Shown here piece after piece: positions 1 to 8,756 of a DNA stretch of 64,000 bases. The DNA comes from Gautieria morchelliformis. Its lineage: Eukaryota > Basidiomycota > Agaricomycetes > Gomphales > Gomphaceae. The stretch is from the NCBI GenBank assembly GCA_015179125.1, contig WHVA01000279.1, forward strand, positions 83,018 to 147,017, written 5' to 3'. The position numbers and the translations under genes were made by a program. Under the pieces are notes generated by a model that did no database searches, had not been told where the DNA came from, and was given only the letters and a program-made list of their open reading frames with translations. How positions within the stretch are numbered: the stretch's first letter is position 1; every line of letters starts with the position of its first letter.

Positions 1-1088
1 AGCCAGCCAGGTTGGCCACACTGTGCGTGACACATGACGTGATGCCATGCTCATTAGTGATACTCTGCGCTCGGGCTCAAGCCTGAGCTGAGTCTGGCCA
101 ATCCCTGTTTGAGCCCGACCCTAGCCCAACCCAGCCCGGTTTGAGCCCACCAAATGGGCTGGGCTTCTACCTCGCGGAAGGGCAGGCCCTGGGCTTAAGC
201 CCGGGTTTTGCGGCACTTATATGGTACTTCTTTGCCTTGATTTGGATGGCAACTGATATACATTAAACAAAGTTCTTTCTCTCAATTTCCCTCCTGCCTG
301 AAGACGTATGTTGGGGATCACCAACAGCAGTTGACCGAATTGCAGAACCAATTCACTGACCCCAGCAATGTGTCCGTTCTGGCACTTGCTTCACATGCTG
401 CTGCCAAATGTCTTGCCATGGCCAAACTGCCCTCCACTCCATCGCCAGGGGCCTTGTGCTTGTCCTTTGTCTTTTCCTTATGCCTGGTCTTCCACTCATC
501 CTTTGTCTACGCGAGTGCGATGCGTCATCGATGTGTCAATGCACCGAAGTGCTGCTTGGGATCTCCAGATCCCAACACTCAATTTCCCACTAGATACTGA
601 ATTTCCCTGCGACCTGGTGTAAGTAAGTGAAGCGTCGTTAGAGGTGCGGATAGAGTGGTATTGGCCATGTTGCGCTTGTGTTGAACCCCGGGGGATGCTG
701 TCCGGGTTGTGCTCACACCCTCGCTGTCTATGTTGGGCACTCTGTGTCTGCACCTTGCCTTTCCGTCAAGATGGAGGTTCCCCACTTCTTCAATGATATC
801 AATCTGCTTCACCGTTTTTGCCTTACACTGCCTTTTGCTTTTTGAAGGCAGTGAAAAATCAAATTCTTTGGCACCATCTTCCTTGTTGTCCTGCACATTC
901 TGTGAGCTCTCACCTGGATCTTCACGTACTCCTAGGCTGTCGGTAGCGTGAAGCGAGGTGAGATGCTCCGTGGGTATGGAATTAACCATACCCAATGCTT
1001 CGGCGTCTTCCTGCATTTCACACAGTAGGCGGTGAACCTCTTGTAGGTGTTTCCGGCTATGCTCATGACTCTCCAAGGGCGCTTCAGA
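1..1088. other. No recognisable gene; low-complexity and unassigned sequence
   Basis: I recognise nothing firm here. Positions 60-220 are rich in repeated GAGCCC/GGGCTC words and contain the palindrome GGGCTTAAGCCC, which may mark a short repeat. A minus-strand reading frame (579-1322) is open for 247 codons. Its last part lies in the flank of the LTR at 1089-1302 and its first part is read through that LTR. The translated flank is hydrophilic, rich in E, K, S and H, and matches no family I know. It could be a fragment of a host gene into which the LTR element inserted, or chance. Confidence 0.3.
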
Positions 1089-1302
1089 TGTAAAGATGAT
1101 GATATTATGCCTTGTGTCACAAGGGCACAACATAAATTGACCAAGGAGTGGTATTCTGAATGCTATGTAGTGACAGTGTAAAGGTAAGATGCGATTGGAA
1201 CTGCTGACCGGTTCCCACCCATAAACTATACAGTGGGTCCCTAAGGGGCTTACTGGGATTATGTAATAACCAGTGTACAGATAGATACATAGGTTATTTA
1301 CA
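1089..1302 (-). repeat. LTR of chromovirus family X (3' LTR of a truncated copy)
   Basis: This 214-bp block begins TGTAAA and ends TTTACA. It matches the two LTRs at 30606-30818 and 40024-40236. The sequence just inside it (1303-1314) is pyrimidine-rich on the plus strand, so it reads as a polypurine tract on the minus strand. That makes this the 3' LTR of a minus-strand element. No 5' LTR partner exists in the window, because the copy is cut off near 2895. Confidence 0.85.
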
Positions 1303-2895
1303 CCCTCCCCCTCTATAGACAACTATAGGGTACCACTTAGGACTCATAGAGGTCATCCATGATGGCGTCCTCTAGTGTTTCCGATATGATGACACCGTCA
1401 TCGTATGGGGCCGGCGGAGCACGTCACTCCTCCGGAGACACCTTCGCATCCGTGGGGGTGGTTGGGCGAGGTGGCTCTGCCTCACCACTGGCGGGGGTTT
1501 CCGCTTGGTTGACGAGGCCGGCGTCCTAGTGGAGTATGGCCTCGACAGCCTGGTCCTCTGCCTGGGGAGAAGGCCGGAAGCACGCCAGCTCTTGATCAAG
1601 CTGAGCGTGGGTGAGCGGTCGTGGCACCGCGGCCCTCAGGTGGCTGGTCTCGAGGACCTTTTGTTGGCCCTCCCGAGTGGCGGCACTGAATGCCGTGCCG
1701 GTGAGGCTGCGTTGAACGTACTGTTCAATGCGCGCCACTCGTTCTTGAGTGACACGAGCGTAGCGGGCCAGCGATTGCGTAATCTTGGTGAGCGGGATGT
1801 TGGGGACAGCTCAGCCTCCAACAGGATATAGACCCGTGATGGATAGCTGCAGGCTGGTGCTCTGCAGTGTCAGGCATTCCCTGCCATCGACAAAGCTTGA
1901 CCATCGGTTGGTTGAGCCAAACAAGTCGAGGAGTCTCAACTTGAGAGTGTCAGGGGACACCCTGTTTTCCATTTCCAGTTCCGACTCCACACCCAGTTCC
2001 GACTCCATTTCTGACTCCGCTTCCGGTCCCGATTCCATCTCCGCCTCCGCTTTCGGAAATGATTCCGCTTCGGGGAGAACGTCCACCAGTTCTGTTCGCC
2101 TTGCCAGTTCCACTCCAATTTCCGACTTCCACTCTCGGAACAGTGTCGGAAATCAAGCGACTCACGTAACAGGTGGCATCAAGGGTCGATCAAGGGTCAG
2201 GGTGATCAGGGGGATGCAGGGTTGATGGCGGGTGCCAAGTGTTGTCCCTGGCTGCGCAGCGTAGTATAATACGGGCTCGCTGACATTGGGGGTCCTTAGA
2301 CTTTTCTGTTTGGATTTCCCCTTGTCAGGTGAGAATCCCCTCTCTTGTATACTCCGTTCATTTATACATACTTTGGATTTCCCCTTGTCAGTTTTCAGCT
2401 GCTCCTCAAGCTCTTTTACTTTGGCGCGCTCGACTTCAAGCGCGTCGTCGCGGTCTTCGACTGTGCGTTCCAAGTCCTTGACCTCCTTTTTGAGGTCATG
2501 GTCGTCCCGCAGGGGCTCCTCCCACCTGTCACACGCGATGCCCCTTGGGAGACATCCCCAGACTGCGTCGACAACGTCGCTGATGTCTTCATCCTGCAGT
2601 TTTACTTTGAGGGTGCCTGTTGTGGCCCGTAAGTGTGCAGCATAATCCACACAGGTGGTGCAATCGTCTGGGTGGACGATTGCCAAGGCGTCTTCCCATC
2701 CTATGATCATCCAGTCTTCCTGGTCAACTGGGGCTCGTAAGATGTCGGCAGCCCCCTATCTTGGTGCCATTGCGCATGTCGCGGACGTTGACAGATCAAC
2801 GTCCATCCCATCTTTGGGGGGCATCATCTTCGTGGGGAGATGATGGTGGTTTGCTTCCAAGAAGCGATGCGCCCTCGGGAAGATCCAAGGCGAGA
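1303..2895 (-). pseudogene. 3' end of a chromovirus X copy with part of its accessory ORF
   Basis: This segment is colinear with 30819-32890 of the longer copy and holds the same unassigned accessory ORF, read on the minus strand. The best-preserved piece (2710 down to about 2395) encodes a conserved block with the motif GWEDALAIVHPDDC, followed by a heptad-like coiled coil rich in E, K, D and R. A second piece (1738-1526) corresponds to the C-terminal part. About 950 bp present in the longer copy (around 31460-32410) are missing here and a fragment of family C LTR stands in their place. The copy ends abruptly near 2895, so chromodomain, integrase and everything upstream are lost. Function is unknown. 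Confidence 0.7.
1948..2393 (+). repeat. Family C LTR fragment inside the X accessory ORF
   Basis: The block starts TGTCAGGGGACACC like the LTRs at 6971, 46928 and 53389, and contains the same dense TTCCGA-type words. It stops after CCCCTTGTCAG and lacks roughly the last 60 bp of the LTR. No 5-bp duplication is visible. The replaced host segment is missing, so a deletion accompanied or followed the insertion. Confidence 0.8.
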
Positions 2896-3043
2896 CTGTG
2901 TGGCCCAATGGAATGACGCCATATTTGACTTAAACCAGAGATTTGTTGGTTTTTTTGTGACGATGGGACACAGAGGAAGGGGACAGCACCGACTGGGTGT
3001 TGTGGCGAGTTACAGACGGATGGAACAAATACATGTAAACTAC

Positions 3044-3745
3044 TGCATTTTGTAAAGAATAAGAGTGCTTAAGAGTGATATTGAATAGAAGTATGATTCA
3101 GACTTCGAGGCGAAGTCGAATCGAGTGTAAGGTTTATTTGGGTAAGAATAGATTGTGCAGGACTTATACGCAGTGAGACAAGTGTAACACAGGTAGATGT
3201 ATCACAGAGCGAAAGCTTGTATGAGAAATGGGTGAGTTAGATTAACTGGCTATCTGGGGTACACACAGTGACTATTTAACCATTTGTGTGTAGGGATCTA
3301 GTACGAAAGGGTGCAACCGGCGCGAGTGGGTGTGCATGTGAAGTATGAACTAGGGGAATTGTAATGCCGGATGCTGCGGTTTGTATGTATCCTAGCTACC
3401 AAAAGAGAGAAAGATAATATGTGTGTTATGATAGAAGGAGTTTGATCAGAAACGGGTGGCGCGGTGGAAGGAACAGATGGAAAGAAAACGGAAGGGATGT
3501 GCGCGCGGCAGACTAGCTGTCATGCTACTCCATGGATCAGGTGGTCTCGGGCTTGGGGATGGGTCCGCGGCTCGCTGCATCAATTGCTGATCCGAGGTTC
3601 TGTGTAGGGATGTGGCCATGTGGGTACGCATGGGTCTAGGGGGTCGTATGTGGGCTGGAGGGGATCAGGCGGCTGATGCAGGTGTATGTGTGCGGTGTGA
3701 GTGTGTGGCGTCGGTGAGTGGTGTTTTGTGTGCGGATTCATGACA
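3044..3745. repeat. Family E LTR-like element, about 700 bp
   Basis: This region shares recognisable similarity along its length with 48834-49528, where a 695-bp block interrupts a Gypsy element. Shared words include the GATTCAGACTTCG region near 3090 and the CTCGGGCT region near 3555. Both blocks begin with TG and end ATGACA, so an LTR is likely. There is no matching duplication at the flanks here, and I see no coding sequence. The 148 bp before it (2896-3043) and the 271 bp after it (3746-4016) hold nothing I recognise. Confidence 0.5.
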
Positions 3746-4021
3746 TATTTGTCAGTCATGGCTCGGCAACTTGACATGCCGATGACTCGACATGGCTTGC
3801 AAACCCATAAACATAACCAAGATTGCCTCAATTCGTGATGGTGGGGCCCCACACTTGTGGATAGGGCTCGGCGCCATACTGTATACGATTAGGACAGTAT
3901 ATCGTAGGGCCGACTTACGGTTGCTCTGTAGCGTATCCGGATCACCAAACTGCTCGATGGTATGGGTACAGCGGTATGACAGCTGTATTACCGGCATACG
4001 TGCTGTACGGGATATGTGTGA

Positions 4022-4510
4022 TGTTGGGTGCATTTATGCTCCTGCACCAAAATCAAGCATAATATGTTCAATTTATTGTGTGGTGTTTCCAATTGTTTCT
4101 CACACTGTTCTTGTACCATGCATCCATTTCTCTGCTTATTTTCGAAATTTTCCAGTCACTCCCTATCTCTCCATTCTACTCTGTTATTTCTATTTTCATA
4201 GGCGGCTGCACCCAGCGGAGTTTGAAATGACTTCGACGCGCGAGCCCTTGGGCGCTAAAGGGCCGGGTGCACGTATATGCCTTCTGAGACAGGATTGTAC
4301 TCCTCTCTCAGTGACAATAAATTCACTGAGAGAGGCGAGTAGTATTCTTCATATTTACATAGCATGTTGACTGAAAATCATGTAGTGTGTTTGATTCTAG
4401 GTACTGTATTAATATATCAGTGACAATAAATTCACTGAGAGAGTGTATTTGATTCTAGCTTTCTAAGAACTCTACCGAACCTTCCCTACCATAGCCCCTA
4501 GTTGCTAACA
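4022..4510 (+). repeat. 5' LTR of family G with a perfect hairpin
   Basis: The LTR runs from TGTTGGGTGC to CTAACA. Arms at 4302-4314 and 4323-4335 are perfect 13-bp inverted repeats around an 8-nt loop, and a second, imperfect copy lies at about 4418-4441. The same hairpin is found in solo LTRs at 33412 and 44856, and an imperfect one at 42261. Confidence 0.85.
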
Positions 4511-4779
4511 AGGTGAGTGCCCAAGTTGTTATGAGCTCCGCCGTGAGTCTAATGGACTTTAGGATAAGGACACTACAGCATTCATATGGGATACCCACAA
4601 GTTTGTAGCTACTTTTTGGAACGTAATCTCGGAGAGCACTCCCCATCTCTGTGTCGGCACTCCCATTTGCGCCTGAATGTTCGATAGTGTCACAGACGTA
4701 CCTACCAGAATTTCCAAGACTACTCCGCATAGAAGCAGGGAAATTGATGATGTGGTCAGCTATTGAAAACATCTTGGTA

Positions 4780-4914
4780 GGCCACAGCCTCCATGTCTCA
4801 TCGGTAGCATTCTCGCACGACAGCAAGCGCGTTGTCCCCGGGTCTTATGACGAAACGATCCGTGTGTGGAATGCAGACACCGGGGAGGGCATTTCAGCAC
4901 CAATCGCAGGTCAG
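4780..4914 (+). pseudogene. WD40 repeat fragment captured in an LTR element
   Basis: Read in the frame of an upstream ATG at 4651, this stretch encodes one canonical WD40 repeat. It has GH near its start, then SSVAFSHDSKRVV, a GS-Y-D-E turn, TIRVWNADTG at the WD position, and the beginning of the next blade. The style (SPDG-like loop, IRVWDA-TG end) is typical of the repeats in fungal NACHT-WD40/HET-E-like proteins, which act in self/non-self recognition. Only one full blade survives and the frame ends at 4924. It lies between two LTRs of one element, so it is a transduplicated fragment and not a working gene. The source locus is not in the window. Confidence 0.75.
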
Positions 4915-5195
4915 GCTAGTCAGTAGCTGTTATCTTCATTTGTAATGCAAAATCAGCTAATATCCTTCCCACAGCTAAGGGGCCTGGGTTACGAAACGAC
5001 TCACAGCTCAAAAGTGGCTGGGTACTAAACACGCACTCAGAACTTTTATTCTGGGTTCCACCCTGGTCCAGGTTAGGTCTCTGGTGGCCGGCGAACACTG
5101 CTATTATCACGAAGCGCTCCACAAAGCTTGATCTCAGCCAGTTTGAGCATGGCAGATTGTGGATGCAATACAGAGAGGCCATATGATTGCCAGAG

Positions 5196-5461
5196 CCCTT
5201 GGGCGCTAAAGGGCCGGGTGCACGTATATGCCTTCTGAGACAGGATTGTACTCCTCTCTCAGTGACAATAAATTCACTGAGAGAGGCGAGTAGTATTCTT
5301 TATATTTACATAACATGTTGACTGAAAATCATGTAGTATATTTGATTCTAGGTATTATATTAATACATCAGTGACAATAAATTCACTGAGAGAGTATATT
5401 TGATTCTAGCTTTCTAAGAACTCTACCGAACCTTCCCTGCCATAGCCCCTAGTTGCTAACA
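5196..5461 (+). repeat. Partial 3' LTR of family G
   Basis: It matches the second half of the LTR at 4022-4510, including both hairpin repeats and the CTAACA end. It is followed by the target duplication TGTGA at 5462-5466. The first part of the LTR is missing at its left edge. Confidence 0.8.
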
Positions 5462-5466
5462 TGTGA

Positions 5467-6596
5467 CACTTAATATGTATTACATCCACGGTCAATATCT
5501 AGGTAGATGTTTCTTATTCACCCAGCTTCCCCCATGGCAACTTGAGGGCTTGTTTGACAATCATCAGCATACGGAGAGTGTGTGCAAGGGCAGACTGGCG
5601 CGCTGCAAGGATATCATATCGCGTCCAACTGGGAAGATGCACTCCACTGCGACAGCGGACATGCAGCATATGAGTCAAAGAGCGGGTACAGTAAATAAAT
5701 GAATAAAAACGTGTACGAGGTATTGTCATGATATTGCATGCGAGTTTGCTTTGATGGTGCTTGGGGGTATGTGTCTTACACGTTGCCGGGGAAAGTAAAT
5801 TTTCTTGGTGACCCGGAACTACCACTCGGTATGTGAGATAGCATTTGCTTCTGAATGATGGACTCTGAGGGGTTGATGCCGATGACAAGGGCAAAGAATG
5901 TTAGTTGGGCTGTGCCTGACCTTCATGGAAGCCCGAACTACCACTCGGTATGTGAGATGATAGCATTTGCTTGTGAATGATGGACTCTGAGGGGTCGATG
6001 CCGATGACAAGGCCAAAGAATGTTAGTTGGGCTGTGCCTGACCTTCATGGAAGCGCATATGAGCACATAGTGGGGTGATGTACGATTCATATACGGTTCG
6101 GATAGACTTTTCAACCCTCCATATAAAGTGAGATAATTGCTGGAGACAGAGTATTTACCTGTGCCACACTCAAGGTCTACGGCGAGCTCCCACTGGGAAT
6201 GTTTGCTTCGCCGATGATATGCGTACATGAATGTGTACACATGCCATGCACCGTCCCCGCACACGGCATCAGAGCATCTGGACCCGTGGGGAGGAGATCA
6301 ACAACCACGAGGAGCGTGTCGGCACGGCACCTGAAGAGGCATTCAAGGGGCAGCGGGAAGGTGGTGGGGCTGGGGGGTGGGCACGCGATCACGGGGAGGG
6401 TGAGGCAGCGAGTGCGTGGGCGCCAGGACCTGGGGGCCTGGAGAGGAACGCCAGGAGGTGCACGCAGTATACGACAAAGCGCATGGTGGGAAGTGTTGGG
6501 TAGCACGAACTTGTTGCATGGGTACTTGTGTAGTATCAGGCAATGTTTGAAGCATAGTTACCTGACATAACTGGGTCACCGTGATACAATCAGATA
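5467..6596. other. Unassigned sequence with a 119-bp tandem duplication
   Basis: I find no recognisable gene in this 1.1 kb. The only clear structure is a direct tandem duplication at 5817-5935 and 5936-6053, of about 119 bp, differing by a few substitutions and a 3-bp insertion (GATGATAG for GATAG). Short open frames on either strand are of ordinary chance length and show no domain. Confidence 0.4.
5817..6053. repeat. Two-copy 119-bp tandem repeat
   Basis: Both copies begin AACTACCACTCGGTATG and continue in register to a shared GACCTTCATGGAAG end. Few differences suggest a recent duplication or ongoing homogenisation. Confidence 0.85.
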
Positions 6597-6850
6597 CTAG
6601 CTAATATACCCGTGCTTCACACTGGGTTAGTTAAGGTTAACATTGCACATGGGTAGTTAATAGAATCAAAGAATTATTTGGTGAAATGAAACTACATATT
6701 TAATCAGGTTTTAGCAGCACCTCTTTGTATACAATATTAAATGTTGTATTCCCCTTCCCTAAAGAACATGGACTCTGTTACAATTAGTGCAACATAAAAC
6801 TGTCCATGTGAAAATACTGCATATTGCAAGTCTATTCCTACTGAGCCCCT
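6597..6850 (-). pseudogene. Helitron 3' end with the last codons of a PIF1-like helicase
   Basis: On the minus strand this encodes LQYAVFSHGQFYVAL, then TES, and further on a stop-interrupted IQRGAAK. This matches the C-terminal helicase motif of Helitron proteins (compare GHGQLYVGVSR in the Helitron at 21858-28479). After it comes an imperfect hairpin (plus strand CCCGTGCTTCACACTGGG) and then CTAG at 6597-6600 followed by T, the classical Helitron 3' terminus and target. The rest of the element is absent. The sequence differs clearly from the larger Helitron, so it is an older or separate family member. Confidence 0.7.
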
Positions 6851-6970
6851 GTGCTGCACACCAGGATGTGGCACAGCACTGGGTAGGGACCGCCGGTGCA
6901 AGAGAGCTACACTCTCTTTAGTATGATGTCATGTTGTGCCACCGATTGTTCTCACAGTATATAGTGGGTC

Positions 6971-7396
6971 TGTCAGGGGACACCCTGTTTTCCATTTCCA
7001 GTTCCGACACCACACCCAGTTCCGACTCCATTTCCAACTCCGCTTCCGGTTCCGATCCCATCTCCGCCTCCGCTTTCGGAAATGATTGCGCTTTGGGGAG
7101 AACTTCCACCAGTTCTGTTCGCCTCGCCAGTTCCACTCCAATGTCCGACTTCCACTCTCGGAACAGTGTCGGAAATCAAGCGACCCGCGTAATAGGTGGC
7201 ATCAAGGGTCGATCAAGGTCAGGGAGGTCAGGGAGATGCAGGGTTGATGGCGGGTGCCAAGGGTTGTCCCTGGCTGCGCAGTGTAGTATAATACGGGCTC
7301 GCTGACATTGGGGGTCCTTAGACTTTTCTCTTTGGATTTCCCCTTGTCAGTTGTGTGGTAGTGTGATCTCCACAACTAGCCAGGGTTTCCCTTACA
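6971..7396 (+). repeat. 5' LTR of family C copy A
   Basis: The LTR starts TGTCAGGGGA and ends CCCTTACA. It is a short version, lacking the 63-bp direct duplication seen in the LTRs at 46928 and 12128. Its first 190 bp carry at least seven TTCCG/CGGAA words. Confidence 0.85.
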
Positions 7397-7583
7397 GCAG
7401 AAAAGTCTCTCCCCTAGAGGACCGGCGGTCGTACTGCGCGTTGCAGCCGCCATAAGTGCGTTCGGAATCGGAGACAGCGACTCGGAGATCGCAACCTCTT
7501 CTGCACACACGGCGTACGACAGCCCTTCTTCTTACGTCGAGCTCCCAACCCCGGAACTCCCATCCCACATTTCTCCTTCCGAC

Positions 7584-8756
7584 ATGGAGCCGGACGATCG
7601 TCTTCGGAATATGGAGGAGGAATTGACGCGGAACCGGATGAAGACCGACGCGATTGAAACAGCCTTACAAGCGATTTTGGCTAAGTTAGATATTCCACAA
7701 AGTGGTGGAAATGAAATCCTGGATGATCCGGATTTTGGAAAAGCGGAACTAGCGGAAGAGAGGATGTCCGCGAAGTTAGCAAAGGTCAAACCCACAACTC
7801 CGGCAGACTTCGACGGAGATCGGGAGAAGGGATGCACATACTTCAACACATGCAGCATCTACTTCGCAATTGTCGGAGACCTCTTTCCGAACGACCAGGC
7901 TCGGATTCACTGGGCATTGTCCTTTTTCAAGTTGGACCGCGCAGCCCGTTTTGCAAACAAGGTGATCCGACATGAAGCGAAGGGCAAGGGGAACTACTTC
8001 CGGGACTGGGACGCCTTCGAGAACACATTTTCCAACCAGTTCTGCCCAAAAAACAAGCAGCTCACAGCCCTTACGAAGCTCGAGGGGACAAGCTGGTGCC
8101 AGGCCAAGGATCCGGTCGATGACTACATTGATCGCTTCCAGGAGCTCAACCTTGTGGAGTATGACGACGACAAGACCATCGTCATCAAATTCCGACGAGG
8201 ACTTGATCTGACACTCCAGAACCAAGTCGCACTGCTTGGGGATGGAGCTCCGGATTTTGATGACCCGGAAGGGTGGTACCAAGCTGCACAGAGGGTGTCC
8301 CGGAACAGGGAAGCAAATGAGGCCTTCGTGGAGACAAACCGGAACATGACACGCAGTTCCGCTCGTCCTACTCCACCTGTGCCAAAACACGAAAGTGCAT
8401 TCATTCCCACACGGAAGGTATTTCCGATGCTTGTTCCGCCTGCTCCTATTAGGAACCCTAGCCCTCCTCCCTCGAAGAGTGGCCCTACCCCGAGAGATGT
8501 TGACCGCATCCGCGGAAAAGACCGCGGAACTATCACCTGCTTCCGATGTCAACAACCAGGCCACTATGCTCACGAGTGCCCCCAAGCATTTGACATCCGG
8601 CTTATGACCACAGAGGAGAAAATCGAACTCCTTCCAGAGTTCCTCGCACTTGCGAACATAAGCGGAGTGCCCACTGCGGAAGGAATGTCCGAAAATGCGG
8701 AACATGGTGCATTGGAAGCGGAAGATGCGTCGGATTCTGTGACGCGCAGCGGGTGA
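7584..8756 (+). CDS. Gag polyprotein of Gypsy family C (copy A)
   Basis: A 390-residue Gag that builds the virus-like particle. The ATG at 7584 opens with a predicted helical segment (MEPDDRLRNMEEEL) and is conserved in the second copy at 47604. The middle (about residues 90-230) has the features of the retrotransposon gag domain, including a W-x-L region and DDYIDRFQEL. Near residue 315 is a CCHC zinc knuckle, CFRCQQPGHYAHEC, for RNA binding. It ends at TGA 8754-8756. The pol frame is offset by -1 and is open from about 8594, so the two frames overlap by about 160 nt. This fits -1 frameshifting, but I did not find a convincing slippery heptamer. The frame is intact. Confidence 0.88.
   Translation: MEPDDRLRNMEEELTRNRMKTDAIETALQAILAKLDIPQSGGNEILDDPDFGKAELAEERMSAKLAKVKPTTPADFDGDREKGCTYFNTCSIYFAIVGDLFPNDQARIHWALSFFKLDRAARFANKVIRHEAKGKGNYFRDWDAFENTFSNQFCPKNKQLTALTKLEGTSWCQAKDPVDDYIDRFQELNLVEYDDDKTIVIKFRRGLDLTLQNQVALLGDGAPDFDDPEGWYQAAQRVSRNREANEAFVETNRNMTRSSARPTPPVPKHESAFIPTRKVFPMLVPPAPIRNPSPPPSKSGPTPRDVDRIRGKDRGTITCFRCQQPGHYAHECPQAFDIRLMTTEEKIELLPEFLALANISGVPTAEGMSENAEHGALEAEDASDSVTRSG

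Larger units (their letters stand above)
4022..5461 (+). mobile_element. Short non-autonomous LTR element (family G) carrying a WD40 gene fragment
   Basis: A full LTR (4022-4510) and a partial second LTR (5196-5461) flank about 685 bp of interior. The bases before the first LTR (4017-4021) and after the second (5462-5466) are both TGTGA, a 5-bp target duplication, so the unit inserted as one piece. The second LTR lacks about its first 210 bp. No gag or pol is present. Instead the interior contains a WD40 repeat in the sense orientation. Differences I noted between the two LTRs over the shared part are transitions, mostly G to A or C to T. Such an element would need enzymes from a relative to move. 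I infer capture of a host gene segment. Confidence 0.8.

Noticed and set aside
1936-2165. Several overlapping open frames with S-D-S or R-K-R repeats in the C-family LTRs (also at 6918-7305, 12388-12659, 46899-47205)
   Set aside because: They arise from the TTCCGA hexamer-like composition of the LTR in all frames and are not genes.
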